The translations under genes were made by a program, and so were the position numbers. From Nocardia pseudobrasiliensis NBRC 108224 (GTDB lineage Bacteria > Actinomycetota > Actinomycetes > Mycobacteriales > Mycobacteriaceae): a DNA stretch of 33,772 nucleotides. Position 1 is the first letter of the stretch, and each line of letters starts with the position of its first letter. The stretch covers positions 1-33,772 of the forward strand of contig NZ_BDBS01000074.1 of the NCBI RefSeq assembly GCF_001613105.1, written 5' to 3'. The notes beneath the pieces were generated by a model. That model ran no database searches. It was not told the origin of the DNA and was given only the letters and a program-made list of their open reading frames with translations. Shown here piece by piece: positions 13,982-21,972 of this stretch.

Positions 13982-14556
13982 CCCTGCTGCAGATCATGGC
14001 CGACAGCGACGCCACCGACGTGCGGTTGCGGACCGCGGATCCGGAGGTGATCGGCGCCGAGTTGAAGCGGCGCGGCATCGTCTTCGCCCGGTGGGACGCC
14101 CCGGCGGTGCTGACCGCCTCGACCTCCACCGATCACCTGCTGGCCGAATACGCCGAGCGCATCGGCGAACTCAATGCCGACGGCCGCTACCGTCATATCG
14201 ACGTCGCCCGCATCCATCCCGACGACGACGATCCGGAATGGCCCGCCAAGGCCAAGGGCGCTCGGGAGAAGTTCCTGGCCGAGCATCGCCACGCCGAGGA
14301 CGAGGTCCGCTTCTTCGCGGGCGGTCGCGGCTGCTTCTATCTGCACTTGAACGGCGAGGTGCTGGCCGTGGTGTGCGAGGGCGGGGATCTGGTGTCGGTG
14401 CCCGCGGGCACACGGCACTGGTTCGACATGGGCGCTCGGCCCGATTTCGTCGCGGTGCGGTTCTTCGAGGAAGAGGACGGCTGGGTCGGCGATTTCACCG
14501 GCGACGGCATCGGTGAGAAGTTCCCGACCCTCGACGAACTGCTCGCCGCCGCATGA
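13978..14556 (+). CDS. mtnD: Acireductone dioxygenase
   Basis: 192 aa cupin enzyme of the methionine salvage pathway. The metal ligands are visible as H103-x-H105-x3-E109 (EHRHAEDEVRFF) and H147 (VPAGTRHWFDMG). These four residues bind Fe or Ni, and in this family the metal decides the product: ketoacid plus formate for Fe, an off-pathway CO-releasing reaction for Ni. Length and layout are normal. The acireductone substrate is produced by MtnC, encoded immediately downstream. The start overlaps the mtnAB stop as ATGA and the stop overlaps the mtnC start as ATGA, so the three products are translationally coupled. Confidence 0.92.
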   Translation: MTLLQIMADSDATDVRLRTADPEVIGAELKRRGIVFARWDAPAVLTASTSTDHLLAEYAERIGELNADGRYRHIDVARIHPDDDDPEWPAKAKGAREKFLAEHRHAEDEVRFFAGGRGCFYLHLNGEVLAVVCEGGDLVSVPAGTRHWFDMGARPDFVAVRFFEEEDGWVGDFTGDGIGEKFPTLDELLAAA

Positions 14557-15239
14557 GCGTTCGCGCGATCGTCGTCGATATCGAGGGCACGACCAGTCCG
14601 ACCGCTTCGGTGCGGGAGGATCTGTACGGCTACACCCGCGAGCGGCTGCCGCAGTGGCTGGTCGACAACCGCGGCGGGGCGGCCGATGCCGTTGTCGCGC
14701 AGACTCGTGAGCTGGCCGATCGTCCCGATGCCGATGAGGCCGAGGTGGCCGAGATCCTGCGCGGCTGGCTGAATTCCGATGTCAAGGCCCAGCCGCTCAA
14801 GACCGCGCAGGGACTGATCTGCGCGGAGGGCTTCCGCGCGGGCGCGCTGCACGGCGAGTTCTTCCCCGACGCGCCCCCGGCTCTGCGCGCCTGGCACGCC
14901 GCGGGCCTGTCGCTCTACGTCTACTCCTCGGGTTCGGTACGCAACCAACAGGATTGGTTCGCCCACGCCCGCGGCGGCGAATTGGCCTCCCTGATCGGCG
15001 ACTGGTTCGACCTGAACAACGCGGGCAACAAACGCGAACGCGCCTCCTATGAGAAGATCGCCGGAGCCATCGGCCTGCCCGCCCACAACATCCTGTTCCT
15101 GTCCGACCACCCCGACGAACTCGACGCCGCCGTCGAGGCGGGCTGGTCGGCCATCGGTGTCACCCGCCCGGGCGAACCGAATTCCCCACGCCCGCCGCAT
15201 CATTGGGTGAGCTCGTTCGCGGAGGTCGAGCTGCCCTAG
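14553..15239 (+). CDS. mtnC: Enolase-phosphatase E1 (HAD family)
   Basis: 228 aa. The N-terminal HAD motif I is VVDIEGTTSP (D9, E11), the E1 variant of DxDGT. Motif II is YVYSSGSVRNQQDWF. A conserved lysine sits in NAGNKRERASY. Motif III/IV is LFLSDHPDELDAA, in which DHPDE replaces the more usual DVxEE. The enzyme enolises the diketo phosphate from MtnB and dephosphorylates it to the acireductone used by MtnD. It is the last gene of the mtnAB-mtnD-mtnC operon. The remaining salvage steps (MTA phosphorylase or nucleosidase plus kinase, and the final aminotransferase) are not in the window. Confidence 0.92.
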   Translation: MSVRAIVVDIEGTTSPTASVREDLYGYTRERLPQWLVDNRGGAADAVVAQTRELADRPDADEAEVAEILRGWLNSDVKAQPLKTAQGLICAEGFRAGALHGEFFPDAPPALRAWHAAGLSLYVYSSGSVRNQQDWFAHARGGELASLIGDWFDLNNAGNKRERASYEKIAGAIGLPAHNILFLSDHPDELDAAVEAGWSAIGVTRPGEPNSPRPPHHWVSSFAEVELP

Positions 15240-15264
15240 GCGCGGAGCCGCCCTGGCCTGGCGA

Positions 15265-15618
15265 TCAGTATTCGCCGAGGTAGTCCACGAGTGCGCCGAG
15301 CACGTGCTGCATGGTCGTTCTCTGGACCTCACCCAAGCACTCGACCAGCCATATTCGCGGTATCGGACGCGTCTTGTACACGGCGGCACGCACGTGCGGC
15401 AATGGATCTGCCGGATCGAGCGCCACGGTGATCGGCGGCGCCTCCGGGGCGGTCACCAGTGGCACGCAGAGCACGGTCGGCAATTCGGCATTGGCCCCGG
15501 TATTCGACAGCACCAGCACCCGGTCGGCCCCGAGATGCGATGGTTTGTCGCGGCCGGAGACAGTCGGGAGGTAGACCCAGATTTCGCCGCGACGGGGAAT
15601 CGGAGTCGGGCGGCTCAC
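15265..15618 (-). CDS. MazF/PemK-family toxin (endoribonuclease)
   Basis: 117 aa. It opens with the MazF/PemK signature PRRGEIWVYLP, then DRVLVLSNTGANAELPTVLCVPLV, the usual small SH3-like barrel, with KTRPIPRIWLVECLGEV near the C-terminus. MazF toxins cut mRNA at short sequences, with an Arg in the RGEIW loop and a Ser/Thr-Asn region contributing to catalysis. The start is a GTG at 15618 that overlaps the antitoxin stop by 4 bp (GTGA), the standard coupling of antitoxin-first toxin operons. The frame stays open further upstream, but that part is antitoxin sequence in another frame. Its stop lies 25 bp from the convergent mtnC stop. Confidence 0.82.
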   Translation of the reverse strand: MSRPTPIPRRGEIWVYLPTVSGRDKPSHLGADRVLVLSNTGANAELPTVLCVPLVTAPEAPPITVALDPADPLPHVRAAVYKTRPIPRIWLVECLGEVQRTTMQHVLGALVDYLGEY

Positions 15619-15860
15619 CGAGTGGATCCGGCGGCGTCGTCGGCGGCGCGGTACTCGGTTTCCATCGCGTGGAAATGGTCCTCGGAGTCCTGTCCCTGCT
15701 CGCATTCCCACGCGGCGATGCGAGCAGCGGAACTGCGCGTCAGTTCGGCGCGTAACAGCTGCTCGACCAGCCCGGAGAAGCTGGTGGACCGTTGCTCGGC
15801 CAGTTGTTTGCCCTGCTCCAGGACCGATCCTTCGATACGGACCGACGAGGACTCCTTCAT
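15615..15860 (-). CDS. Ribbon-helix-helix-type antitoxin
   Basis: 81 aa. The N-terminal half (SSVRIEGSVLEQGKQLAEQRSTSFSGLVEQLLRAEL) fits a ribbon-helix-helix DNA-binding fold: one short strand and two helices, the second beginning SFSGLVEQLL. The acidic C-terminal half (ECEQGQDSEDHFHAMETEY) would be the toxin-neutralising tail. It precedes the MazF/PemK toxin with a 4-bp overlap. Upstream, at 15870-15893, lies an inverted repeat suited to autoregulation by the antitoxin dimer. The RHH assignment rests on pattern only. Confidence 0.75.
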   Translation of the reverse strand: MKESSSVRIEGSVLEQGKQLAEQRSTSFSGLVEQLLRAELTRSSAARIAAWECEQGQDSEDHFHAMETEYRAADDAAGSTR

Positions 15861-15869
15861 ACCCGAGCA

Positions 15870-15893
15870 GTGTACTCACCGTATGTGGTACAC
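15870..15893. promoter_or_regulatory. Toxin-antitoxin operator candidate
   Basis: GTGTAC (15870-15875) and GTACAC (15888-15893) form a perfect dyad with a 12-bp centre. It begins 9 nt upstream of the antitoxin ATG on the minus strand. Spacing of about 18 bp between half-site centres suits a RHH antitoxin binding two sites on one face of the helix. A promoter must lie here too, but no clear -35 and -10 pair stands out. Confidence 0.45.
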
Positions 15894-15949
15894 GGGATGG
15901 AACGCGGTACGCGCAGCGCGCACCGCGTTCCGAAACTCGCCTTCGCGCC

Positions 15950-16531
15950 TCAGGCCACCGAGGTGGTCGCGCGGAGGATGAGGTGCTCGACCAGGGTCAT
16001 CAGGACCGTTTTGCAGGACGAGCGGTCGCGGGCGTCGCAGAGGACGACCGGGGTGTGCGGGTCGAGGTCGAGGGCGTCGCGGACCTCGTCGGTGGTGTAG
16101 ATCGGGGCGCTGTCGAAACAGTTGACAGCGACCGCGAAGGACAGGCCGCGGCGTTCGAAGAAGTCGATCGCGGCAAAGGAGTTCTCGAGACGACGCGTGT
16201 CGGCGATCACCACCGCACCCAGTGCGCCGCGGGCCAATTCGTCCCACAGGAACCAGAAGCGATCCTGGCCGGGGGTGCCGAACAGGTACAGGACGAGATT
16301 CTCATCGATGGTGATGCGGCCGAAATCCAGTGCGACCGTGGTGGTCGTCTTGCCCTCCACGCCCGACAGATCGTCGACGCCGGTGGACAGTTCGGTGATC
16401 AGCTCCTCCGTGCGCAGCGGCGCGATCTCACTGATCGAGGACACCATCGTGGTCTTCCCGACGCCGAAACCGCCGGCGATGAGAATTTTGACCGAGGCGG
16501 CCAGGGGTGCCGCAGACGTGGGTTCAGACAC
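15950..16531 (-). CDS. cvnD: CvnD: conservon small GTPase (ATP/GTP-binding protein)
   Basis: 193 aa. The Walker A motif is GGFGVGKTT (residues 20-28). The switch II region reads LYLFGTPGQDRFWFLWDEL, and VAVNCFDSAP occupies the guanine-specificity position in place of NKxD. This is the MglA-like family found as the fourth gene of actinobacterial conservons, thought to act as a switch in a membrane-associated complex with CvnA-C. The start is GTG at 16531, 7 bp after the cvnC stop. The last gene of the block is cvnD; no cytochrome P450 follows, unlike some Streptomyces conservons. Confidence 0.88.
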   Translation of the reverse strand: MSEPTSAAPLAASVKILIAGGFGVGKTTMVSSISEIAPLRTEELITELSTGVDDLSGVEGKTTTTVALDFGRITIDENLVLYLFGTPGQDRFWFLWDELARGALGAVVIADTRRLENSFAAIDFFERRGLSFAVAVNCFDSAPIYTTDEVRDALDLDPHTPVVLCDARDRSSCKTVLMTLVEHLILRATTSVA

Positions 16532-16538
16532 GGATGTT

Positions 16539-16910
16539 CTACAGCTTTCGGATTCCGTCGAGCACAGCTCGCAACAGGTTCAGGTCGCCGGGGCCGTCGG
16601 TGCGCAACGGCGCCCGGAAGATCAGATGCCCCTCGCTGATCAGATCACCGACGAGGATCTTCGTCACGGCGAGGGGCAGTTTCAGGGTGGCGGACACCTC
16701 GGCCACCGATTGCGGAACGCGGCACAGCTGCACGATCTCCGAGTACTCCGGTTCCGCGCGCCGCATTCTCGGGGCGGGTTGGGTGGTCACCACGAGGGTG
16801 AGCATGTCCAGGTCGTGTCCCGCACCCATCGTGCGGCCACCTGTCACGGCGTACGGACGAACCAGCGGGCCCGCCTGATCGTCGAACCAGGGTTGACCGA
16901 AGCGAGTCAT
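16539..16910 (-). CDS. cvnC: CvnC: DUF742 protein of the conservon
   Basis: 123 aa, DUF742. The N-terminus has the typical VRPYAVTGGRT motif, the middle EYSEIVQLCRVPQSVAEVSATLKLPLAVTKILVGDLISEG resembles a winged helix, and the protein ends with LLRAVLDGIRKL. Members occur almost only between a roadblock protein and the small GTPase in cvn operons and are thought to be an adaptor in the complex. The ATG overlaps the cvnB stop as ATGA. Confidence 0.88.
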   Translation of the reverse strand: MTRFGQPWFDDQAGPLVRPYAVTGGRTMGAGHDLDMLTLVVTTQPAPRMRRAEPEYSEIVQLCRVPQSVAEVSATLKLPLAVTKILVGDLISEGHLIFRAPLRTDGPGDLNLLRAVLDGIRKL

Positions 16911-17332
16911 GACAATCGGTGCTCCACCTGCGTAGCCAGGCCGTGCCGCGGATCGGTGGACAGATAGGTGCCCACCCGCTGCACGGTCAGATTCATTTCA
17001 TATGCAACCATACCGAGATTCGCGTTTTCGTTCGCCTGCAAGGCGATACACGCGTTGTCCCCGGCGGCGGTGACGAACAGGACCGCGCGATCGAGTTCGA
17101 TCACCGCCTGCCGTACGCCGCCGCCGTCGAAGCGGCTACCGGCGCTGCGGGCCAATCCGTACAGCGTGGCGGACATCGCGCCGAAGTGTTCGGCGTCCTC
17201 GCGGCTCATGGTGGTGGACCGGCCCAGCAGCAGCCCGTCGGTCGAGTGCACCACCGCGTAGCGCACACCCGCCAGGCGGTCGACCAGATCGTCGAGCAGC
17301 CAGTTGAGATCACCTGCGTTGGAAGAGGTCAC
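16907..17332 (-). CDS. cvnB: CvnB: roadblock/LC7-domain protein
   Basis: 141 aa from a GTG. It starts with DLNWLLDDLVDRLAGVRYAVVHSTDGLLLGRS, the roadblock/LC7 fold, and continues with FVTAAGDNACIALQA and a final helix (GMVAYEMNLTVQRVG). It is presumed to regulate the nucleotide state of CvnD, as roadblock proteins do for MglA-like GTPases. I prefer the GTG at 17332, which has AGGAAGG 6 nt upstream. The ATG at 17350 has no ribosome site and would extend the overlap with cvnA to 41 bp. The shorter form still overlaps cvnA by 23 bp. Confidence 0.85.
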   Translation of the reverse strand: MTSSNAGDLNWLLDDLVDRLAGVRYAVVHSTDGLLLGRSTTMSREDAEHFGAMSATLYGLARSAGSRFDGGGVRQAVIELDRAVLFVTAAGDNACIALQANENANLGMVAYEMNLTVQRVGTYLSTDPRHGLATQVEHRLS

Positions 17333-19829
17333 CTTCGCCTTCCTGTTCATCCGGTGTAGTGGCGTTGTGGGCCTCGGGATGGGCCCGACGCCCTTGCCGG
17401 GTGCCATTCTCGATGGCGGACATCAGATCTCGCGCCTGTTCGGCCGAACGCGGGCGCTGCGGCGCCGATTCCGCGGCGGGCTGCTGATCGTGCGCCAGCT
17501 CCGGCGCCAGACTGGCCTGGCGGCGGCGACGCGGCAGCGGTGGCCGAGCGTCGTCGCCCGCGTAGGACGGACGCTGCTCGGTGGCGCGATGACGCGGCTC
17601 CGGATCGCGCGGTTCGGGGACGTAGCGCGGCGGCTCGGGCTGCTGCGGCTGCACCTGCGGCTGGACGTAGGTCTGCTGCGGGGGCTCCGGTTCCGGCTCG
17701 GGCTCACGCGGCGGCAGGGTCGCCAAAGCCGTTGGCGCGGGCAGGGACTGGTAGACCTGGGTGGCCGGAATCTGACCGGTCACCGGCGGTTCCGGCCGTC
17801 GCGCGGGCGTGCGCTCGGGCAGGTGGTCGGCGATCGAGCCGTCATTGGTGATCAGCGCGCTGGGGATCAGCACGATCGCGCGTACCCCGCCGTAATCGGA
17901 TTCGGCCAGTCGCACCGTGATGCCGTGCCGCACGCCCAGCTGCGCGACCACGAACAGGCCGAGGCGCGAATCGGCCGACAGCGTCGCGACACCGAAATCC
18001 GGTGGGTTGCGCAGCATTTCGTTGGCCCGCTCGAATTCGGCGGCGGGCATGCCCATGCCCTGGTCGCTGATCTCGACGACCACGCCCTTGCCGACGATAT
18101 TGCCGGTGACCTCCACCCGTGACTGCGGCGGGGAGAAGGTGGTGGCGTTGTCGACCAGTTCGGCGAGCAGGTGGATGAGGTCGGCGACCACGCTGCCGAC
18201 GACGAACACCTGCGGCATCCGCGCGGTGCGCACCCGCGCGTAGTCGAGGGTCTCGCCGACGGCGCTGCGCACCAGCTCGACCAGCGGCACCGGCCGCCGC
18301 CACTGCCGGCCCGGCTGGCCGCCGCCGAGAATGATCAGATTCTCGGCGTTGCGGCGTTCGCGGGTGGCGAGATGATCGAGTTTGAAGAAGGTCTCCAGCA
18401 GCGCCGGATCCTCCTGCTTCTGCTCGGCCTCGTCGAGGATCTCGAGCTGGCGGTGCACCACCATCTGGCTGCGATGGGCGATATTGAGGAATACCGAGCG
18501 CACACCCTCGCGGGTGCGGGCCTCGGTGACCGCGGCCGCGACGGCGGCGGTGTGGGCCTGGTTGAACGCCTTTGCGACCGAACCGATCTCGTCGTGCCCG
18601 AAGTCCAGGTGCGCGGCTTCGGTCTCCGGATCGATGTCCTCGCCCTCGCCGAGGCGGCGCATGGTGTCGGGCAGCCGGACCTCGGCCAGGGCCAGGGTCT
18701 CGGTGCGCAGCCGCTTGAGGCGGCCGATGAGCCGATTGGCCAGCCACAGCGACAGGATGAATGCCAGCACCGACAGCGCGAGCACACCCGCGCCCGCGAA
18801 CAGCGCGTTGCGCGCGGTGCGGTCGCCGTCGTCGACGGCCACGCTGTTGGCGTGGTCGTTCTGGGCCTGCCACACCTCGAGCAGCTGCCGGTTCACCTGA
18901 TCGGAGGCCGCGCGCCATTCGGCGGTGGTGATCGGCGGCGGGGCCGGGGTGCTGGTGGTGCCGGAGGTTGTCGTGCCTGTGCCGGTGGGGCCCGCCGGGG
19001 TCGGCTTGGCGGCCGCGGGCGGGTGAATGATGAAGTCCTCCATGGTCGCCAGCTGCTGCCAGGCGGGGGACTCGGTCAGATCCTTGATGCGCTTGCCCTG
19101 GTCGCCGCCGATATCACCGGCCAGCATGGGCAGTTCGGTGCGGTAGTAGCCGACCAGATTGCGGTATTCGCCCTGCAGCGGCGCGGGCAGACCCGCGGGG
19201 CTGAGCGCGGACGCGGTGAGCGCGGCGACACGGGAATTGGCGTCCATCGCGCGCAGTTCGCGCAGCGAATGCGCGAGTTCGTTGGCGACCGCGGCGTCGG
19301 GCGCGGTCTTGGCGGTGATATCGGTGCCGAGTTCGACGCCGTTGAGAATCGCGGTGTACGCGCCGTAGGTGTCGGGTACGGGCAGCATGCCCGCGTCGAC
19401 CGCCCCGCGCAGCTGCGGCAGATTCTTTTTCAGGGTGTCGAAACCACCGAGATCCGGACCCATCTTGTCGGAATCGGATTCGGTGATCGCGCTTTCGATG
19501 CTCTGCATATCGCGCAGCGCATTGTCGAGTCGCTGCCGCGCCGCACCCAGTGCCACCGGGTCCGATTCACCGGACAGCGCCCAGAGCGACAGCAGTCGCT
19601 CCTGTTCCACCGACGCGATCAGCTCGCGGGTGTGTTTGTTGGCGCCTGCCAGGATGGACGCCCAATGCTTGGCATGCTGTCCTTCCCGTACCAAGTAGCC
19701 CGCCGCGCCCACACCGATCACGAGCAGGGCGAGGCTCGGGACAAGTGCGATCGCGAGAATGCGGGCCCTAATACCTAGCCTCGCTCTCAGCATCGGCACA
19801 AAATATCTGCTGACGGTACGGTTTGCCAC
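17310..19829 (-). CDS. cvnA: CvnA: nitrate/nitrite-sensor-like (NIT) membrane histidine kinase-type protein
   Basis: 839 aa. Transmembrane segments lie near 24-47 and 342-367 and flank an extracytoplasmic helical sensor domain (about 50-330) that contains a Thr/Pro/Gly-rich linker (272-300). A HAMP-like region follows (370-425). The kinase part has FLNIAHRSQMVVHRQLEILDE (about 447-467) in place of a classic H-box, N561 (ELVDNATTF), the G1 box SDQGMGMP (588-595) and SRLGLFVV. The C-terminal 165 residues are Pro/Glu/Gln/Arg-rich and probably disordered. No response regulator is adjacent; output is thought to pass to CvnB-D. The start at the GTG 19829 is weakly supported; an ATG at 19793 is possible. 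Confidence 0.88.
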   Translation of the reverse strand: MANRTVSRYFVPMLRARLGIRARILAIALVPSLALLVIGVGAAGYLVREGQHAKHWASILAGANKHTRELIASVEQERLLSLWALSGESDPVALGAARQRLDNALRDMQSIESAITESDSDKMGPDLGGFDTLKKNLPQLRGAVDAGMLPVPDTYGAYTAILNGVELGTDITAKTAPDAAVANELAHSLRELRAMDANSRVAALTASALSPAGLPAPLQGEYRNLVGYYRTELPMLAGDIGGDQGKRIKDLTESPAWQQLATMEDFIIHPPAAAKPTPAGPTGTGTTTSGTTSTPAPPPITTAEWRAASDQVNRQLLEVWQAQNDHANSVAVDDGDRTARNALFAGAGVLALSVLAFILSLWLANRLIGRLKRLRTETLALAEVRLPDTMRRLGEGEDIDPETEAAHLDFGHDEIGSVAKAFNQAHTAAVAAAVTEARTREGVRSVFLNIAHRSQMVVHRQLEILDEAEQKQEDPALLETFFKLDHLATRERRNAENLIILGGGQPGRQWRRPVPLVELVRSAVGETLDYARVRTARMPQVFVVGSVVADLIHLLAELVDNATTFSPPQSRVEVTGNIVGKGVVVEISDQGMGMPAAEFERANEMLRNPPDFGVATLSADSRLGLFVVAQLGVRHGITVRLAESDYGGVRAIVLIPSALITNDGSIADHLPERTPARRPEPPVTGQIPATQVYQSLPAPTALATLPPREPEPEPEPPQQTYVQPQVQPQQPEPPRYVPEPRDPEPRHRATEQRPSYAGDDARPPLPRRRRQASLAPELAHDQQPAAESAPQRPRSAEQARDLMSAIENGTRQGRRAHPEAHNATTPDEQEGEGDLFQRR

Positions 19830-20405
19830 TCGGTCCCATTGGGCGGGACTGGATTTGACAGCATGCCGGCAATCATTCTCGGCTGCACTTTCGGTCCGAG
19901 GGCTCTGGCGTATCGGTTCGATCGTGTGTTGTGCGCGGCTTCTCGTGGTCGGTGGTGTGATGCCGTTCGATGCGATGGCGCTCGTACCGGATTTCGTTAT
20001 CGTGGCGCGTAATTCGATACTTTCGGGGCGGCGCGCCGCGACGGTTTCGGCGGTGGATCTCGTGCTCGCGATGTCGGTCCGGCGGGAACGTTCGGACCGG
20101 GGTTCGGGAGGTTGCTGACGGTCTCGGCGCGAGTCCGCACTGTGGCGAAGTTGGCAGGCGCGCTGCGGCGGCTATTTGTCGGAATTCGGGCATCGCCGTC
20201 CGCGGGCGGGCGCGGACGGCGTGGTCCATACGGCCCGCGCACCGGGTGCTTCGCCGGGGCGGAGGAAATTACCTACGGATCCGGTGCGGGATCGGTCCGG
20301 CTCGGCCGGAAGACCGGACGAACTGATCGGAGGCTTGGATTCCATTTCAGGCCCCGCGGGGTAGATTGTCTGTATCTCTCGGTTACTCACAAGTAGGAGG
20401 CGATG
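19830..20405. other. 576-bp divergent intergenic region between cvnA and gabD2
   Basis: Short open frames exist on both strands, but none has a ribosome site or a plausible protein. The region contains an inverted repeat CGGTCCG-N11-CGGACCG (20075-20099), an 11-bp perfect stem-loop (20194-20221) and a CCCCGCGGGG palindrome about 35 nt upstream of the gabD2 ribosome site. It must hold the promoters of both flanking genes, and it is long enough for a small RNA. Confidence 0.55.
20194..20221. other. 11-bp perfect stem-loop
   Basis: CGCCGTCCGCG (20194-20204) and CGCGGACGGCG (20211-20221) pair perfectly around a GGCGGG loop. No T-tract follows on either strand, so it is not a classical terminator. 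It lies between divergent genes, where a terminator is not expected. It may be an RNA element of the gabD2 leader, part of an unannotated small RNA, or a protein-binding cruciform. Confidence 0.45.
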
Positions 20406-21959
20406 ATGCCGGTGCCGGAAGCCGCGGTATTCGAGCGACTGCGGGGCTTCGCCGCGGTCGACGCGAATCAGGAGCACGCGAGCCGGACCATCAACGAGGT
20501 CTTCACGGGCCGGGCGCTGGGCGAGGTGCCCGTCGGGACCGCCGCGGATGTGACCCTCGCCTTCGAGAAAGCCCGTGCCGCGCAGCGGGAATGGGCCGCG
20601 CGTCCGGCCCGCGAGCGCGCCGAGGTACTGGAGCGCTACCGGGCGCTGGTGGTGGACAACCGCGAGTATCTGATGGACGTCATCCAGGCCGAAACCGGTA
20701 AGGCCCGGTGGGCGGCGCAGGAGGAGATCATGGGTTTGATCTTCGCCGCCCGCTACTTCGCCCGGGTCGCGCCGCAGCTGCTGGGCTCGCACAAGGTGCC
20801 GGGCGCGTTCCCGATCCTGAACCGCACCGCCGTGCGCAGCCAGCCCAAGGGCGTGGTCGGGGTGATCGCGCCGTGGAACTATCCGATGTTGTTGTCGATC
20901 GGCGACTCGCTGCCCGCGCTGCTGGCCGGAAACGCCGTGGTCGTCAAGCCCGACAGCCAGACGCCGTACTCGTCGCTGTCGAATGTGGAACTGCTGTGGC
21001 AGGCGGGCGTGCCCAAGGATCTACTGCAGGTGATCCCGGGTCCGGGCGGGGTGGTCGGCACGGCCATCGTCGAGGCCTGCGACTACATGATGTTCACCGG
21101 ATCCTCGGCCACCGGCCGCACCCTGGCCGAACAGTGCGGGCGGCGGTTGATCGGCTTCTCCGCCGAATTGGGCGGCAAGAATCCGATGATCGTCACCCGT
21201 GGCGCGAATCTGAACAAGGCCGCGAAAGCCGCTGTGCGGGCGTGCTTCTCCAACGCCGGACAGCTGTGCATCTCGATCGAGCGGTTGTATGTCGAACGCG
21301 CCGTGGCCGATGAATTCACCGAGAAGTTCGTCGCGGCGGTCAAGGCGGCGAAACTCGGTACCGCCTACGACTATTCGACCGATATCGGCAGCCTGATCTC
21401 CGAGGCGCAGCTCGAGACGGTCACCAAACACGTCGCCGACGCGACCTCCAAGGGCGCGAAGGTGCTCGCGGGCGGTAACGCGCGGCCCGATATCGGTCCG
21501 CTGTTCTTCGAACCGACCGTGCTGTCGGAGGTGACCGACGCGATGGAGTGCGGCCGCGACGAGACCTTCGGCCCGCTGGTGTCGATCTACCCGGTCGCCG
21601 ACGTCGAGGAGGCCATCGCCCGGGCCAACGACACCGATTACGGCCTCAACGCCAGCGTCTGGGCCGCCTCCAAGGCCGAGGGCGAGCGCATCGCCGAACG
21701 CCTGCACGCCGGAACCGTCTGTGTCGACGAGGGTTACGCGCCCGCGTGGGGCAGCACCGGCGCGCCGATGGGCGGAATGGGCCTCTCCGGCGTCGGCCGC
21801 CGCCACGGACCCGACGGCCTGCTGAAGTTCACCGAACCACAGACCGTCGTGGTCACGCGCTTTTTGAATCTCGATGCGCCGTGGGGTATTTCGCAGGAGC
21901 GGTGGCAGCCGTTCCTGATGGCGATCGCGCGCGGCATTCGGTTCCTGCCGGGCCGCTGA
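20406..21959 (+). CDS. gabD2: Succinate-semialdehyde dehydrogenase (GabD2 type)
   Basis: 517 aa, ALDH superfamily. Visible motifs are the cofactor-binding VGVIAPWNYPM and VVVKPDSQTPYSS, FTGSSATGRTLAE, the catalytic Glu in AELGGKNPM and the catalytic Cys in NAGQLCISIERLYVE. The sequence follows, from memory, M. tuberculosis GabD2 closely (VFTGRALGEVPVGTAADV, NDTDYGLNASVWA, MGGMGLSGVGRRHGPDG). It should oxidise succinate semialdehyde to succinate with NADP. The Mtb protein begins MPAPSAEVF, and the MPVPEAAVF start at 20406 has AGGAGG 5 nt upstream. The adjacent ATG at 20403 leaves only 2 nt and is less likely. It is convergent with the lipase gene, 13 bp apart. Confidence 0.88.
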   Translation: MPVPEAAVFERLRGFAAVDANQEHASRTINEVFTGRALGEVPVGTAADVTLAFEKARAAQREWAARPARERAEVLERYRALVVDNREYLMDVIQAETGKARWAAQEEIMGLIFAARYFARVAPQLLGSHKVPGAFPILNRTAVRSQPKGVVGVIAPWNYPMLLSIGDSLPALLAGNAVVVKPDSQTPYSSLSNVELLWQAGVPKDLLQVIPGPGGVVGTAIVEACDYMMFTGSSATGRTLAEQCGRRLIGFSAELGGKNPMIVTRGANLNKAAKAAVRACFSNAGQLCISIERLYVERAVADEFTEKFVAAVKAAKLGTAYDYSTDIGSLISEAQLETVTKHVADATSKGAKVLAGGNARPDIGPLFFEPTVLSEVTDAMECGRDETFGPLVSIYPVADVEEAIARANDTDYGLNASVWAASKAEGERIAERLHAGTVCVDEGYAPAWGSTGAPMGGMGLSGVGRRHGPDGLLKFTEPQTVVVTRFLNLDAPWGISQERWQPFLMAIARGIRFLPGR

Positions 21960-21972
21960 ACCGCCCCGGCGG

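Noticed and set aside
18171..19778. 535-aa open frame on the plus strand opposite cvnA
   Set aside because: It is a shadow of the high-GC cvnA coding sequence, with Arg/Gly/Ala-rich low-information protein and no motifs. cvnA has clear domains in the opposite frame.
19873..20229. 118-aa Arg/His-rich frame on the minus strand in the cvnA-gabD2 gap
   Set aside because: Composition is extreme, there is no ribosome site, and it resembles random translation of GC-rich noncoding DNA.
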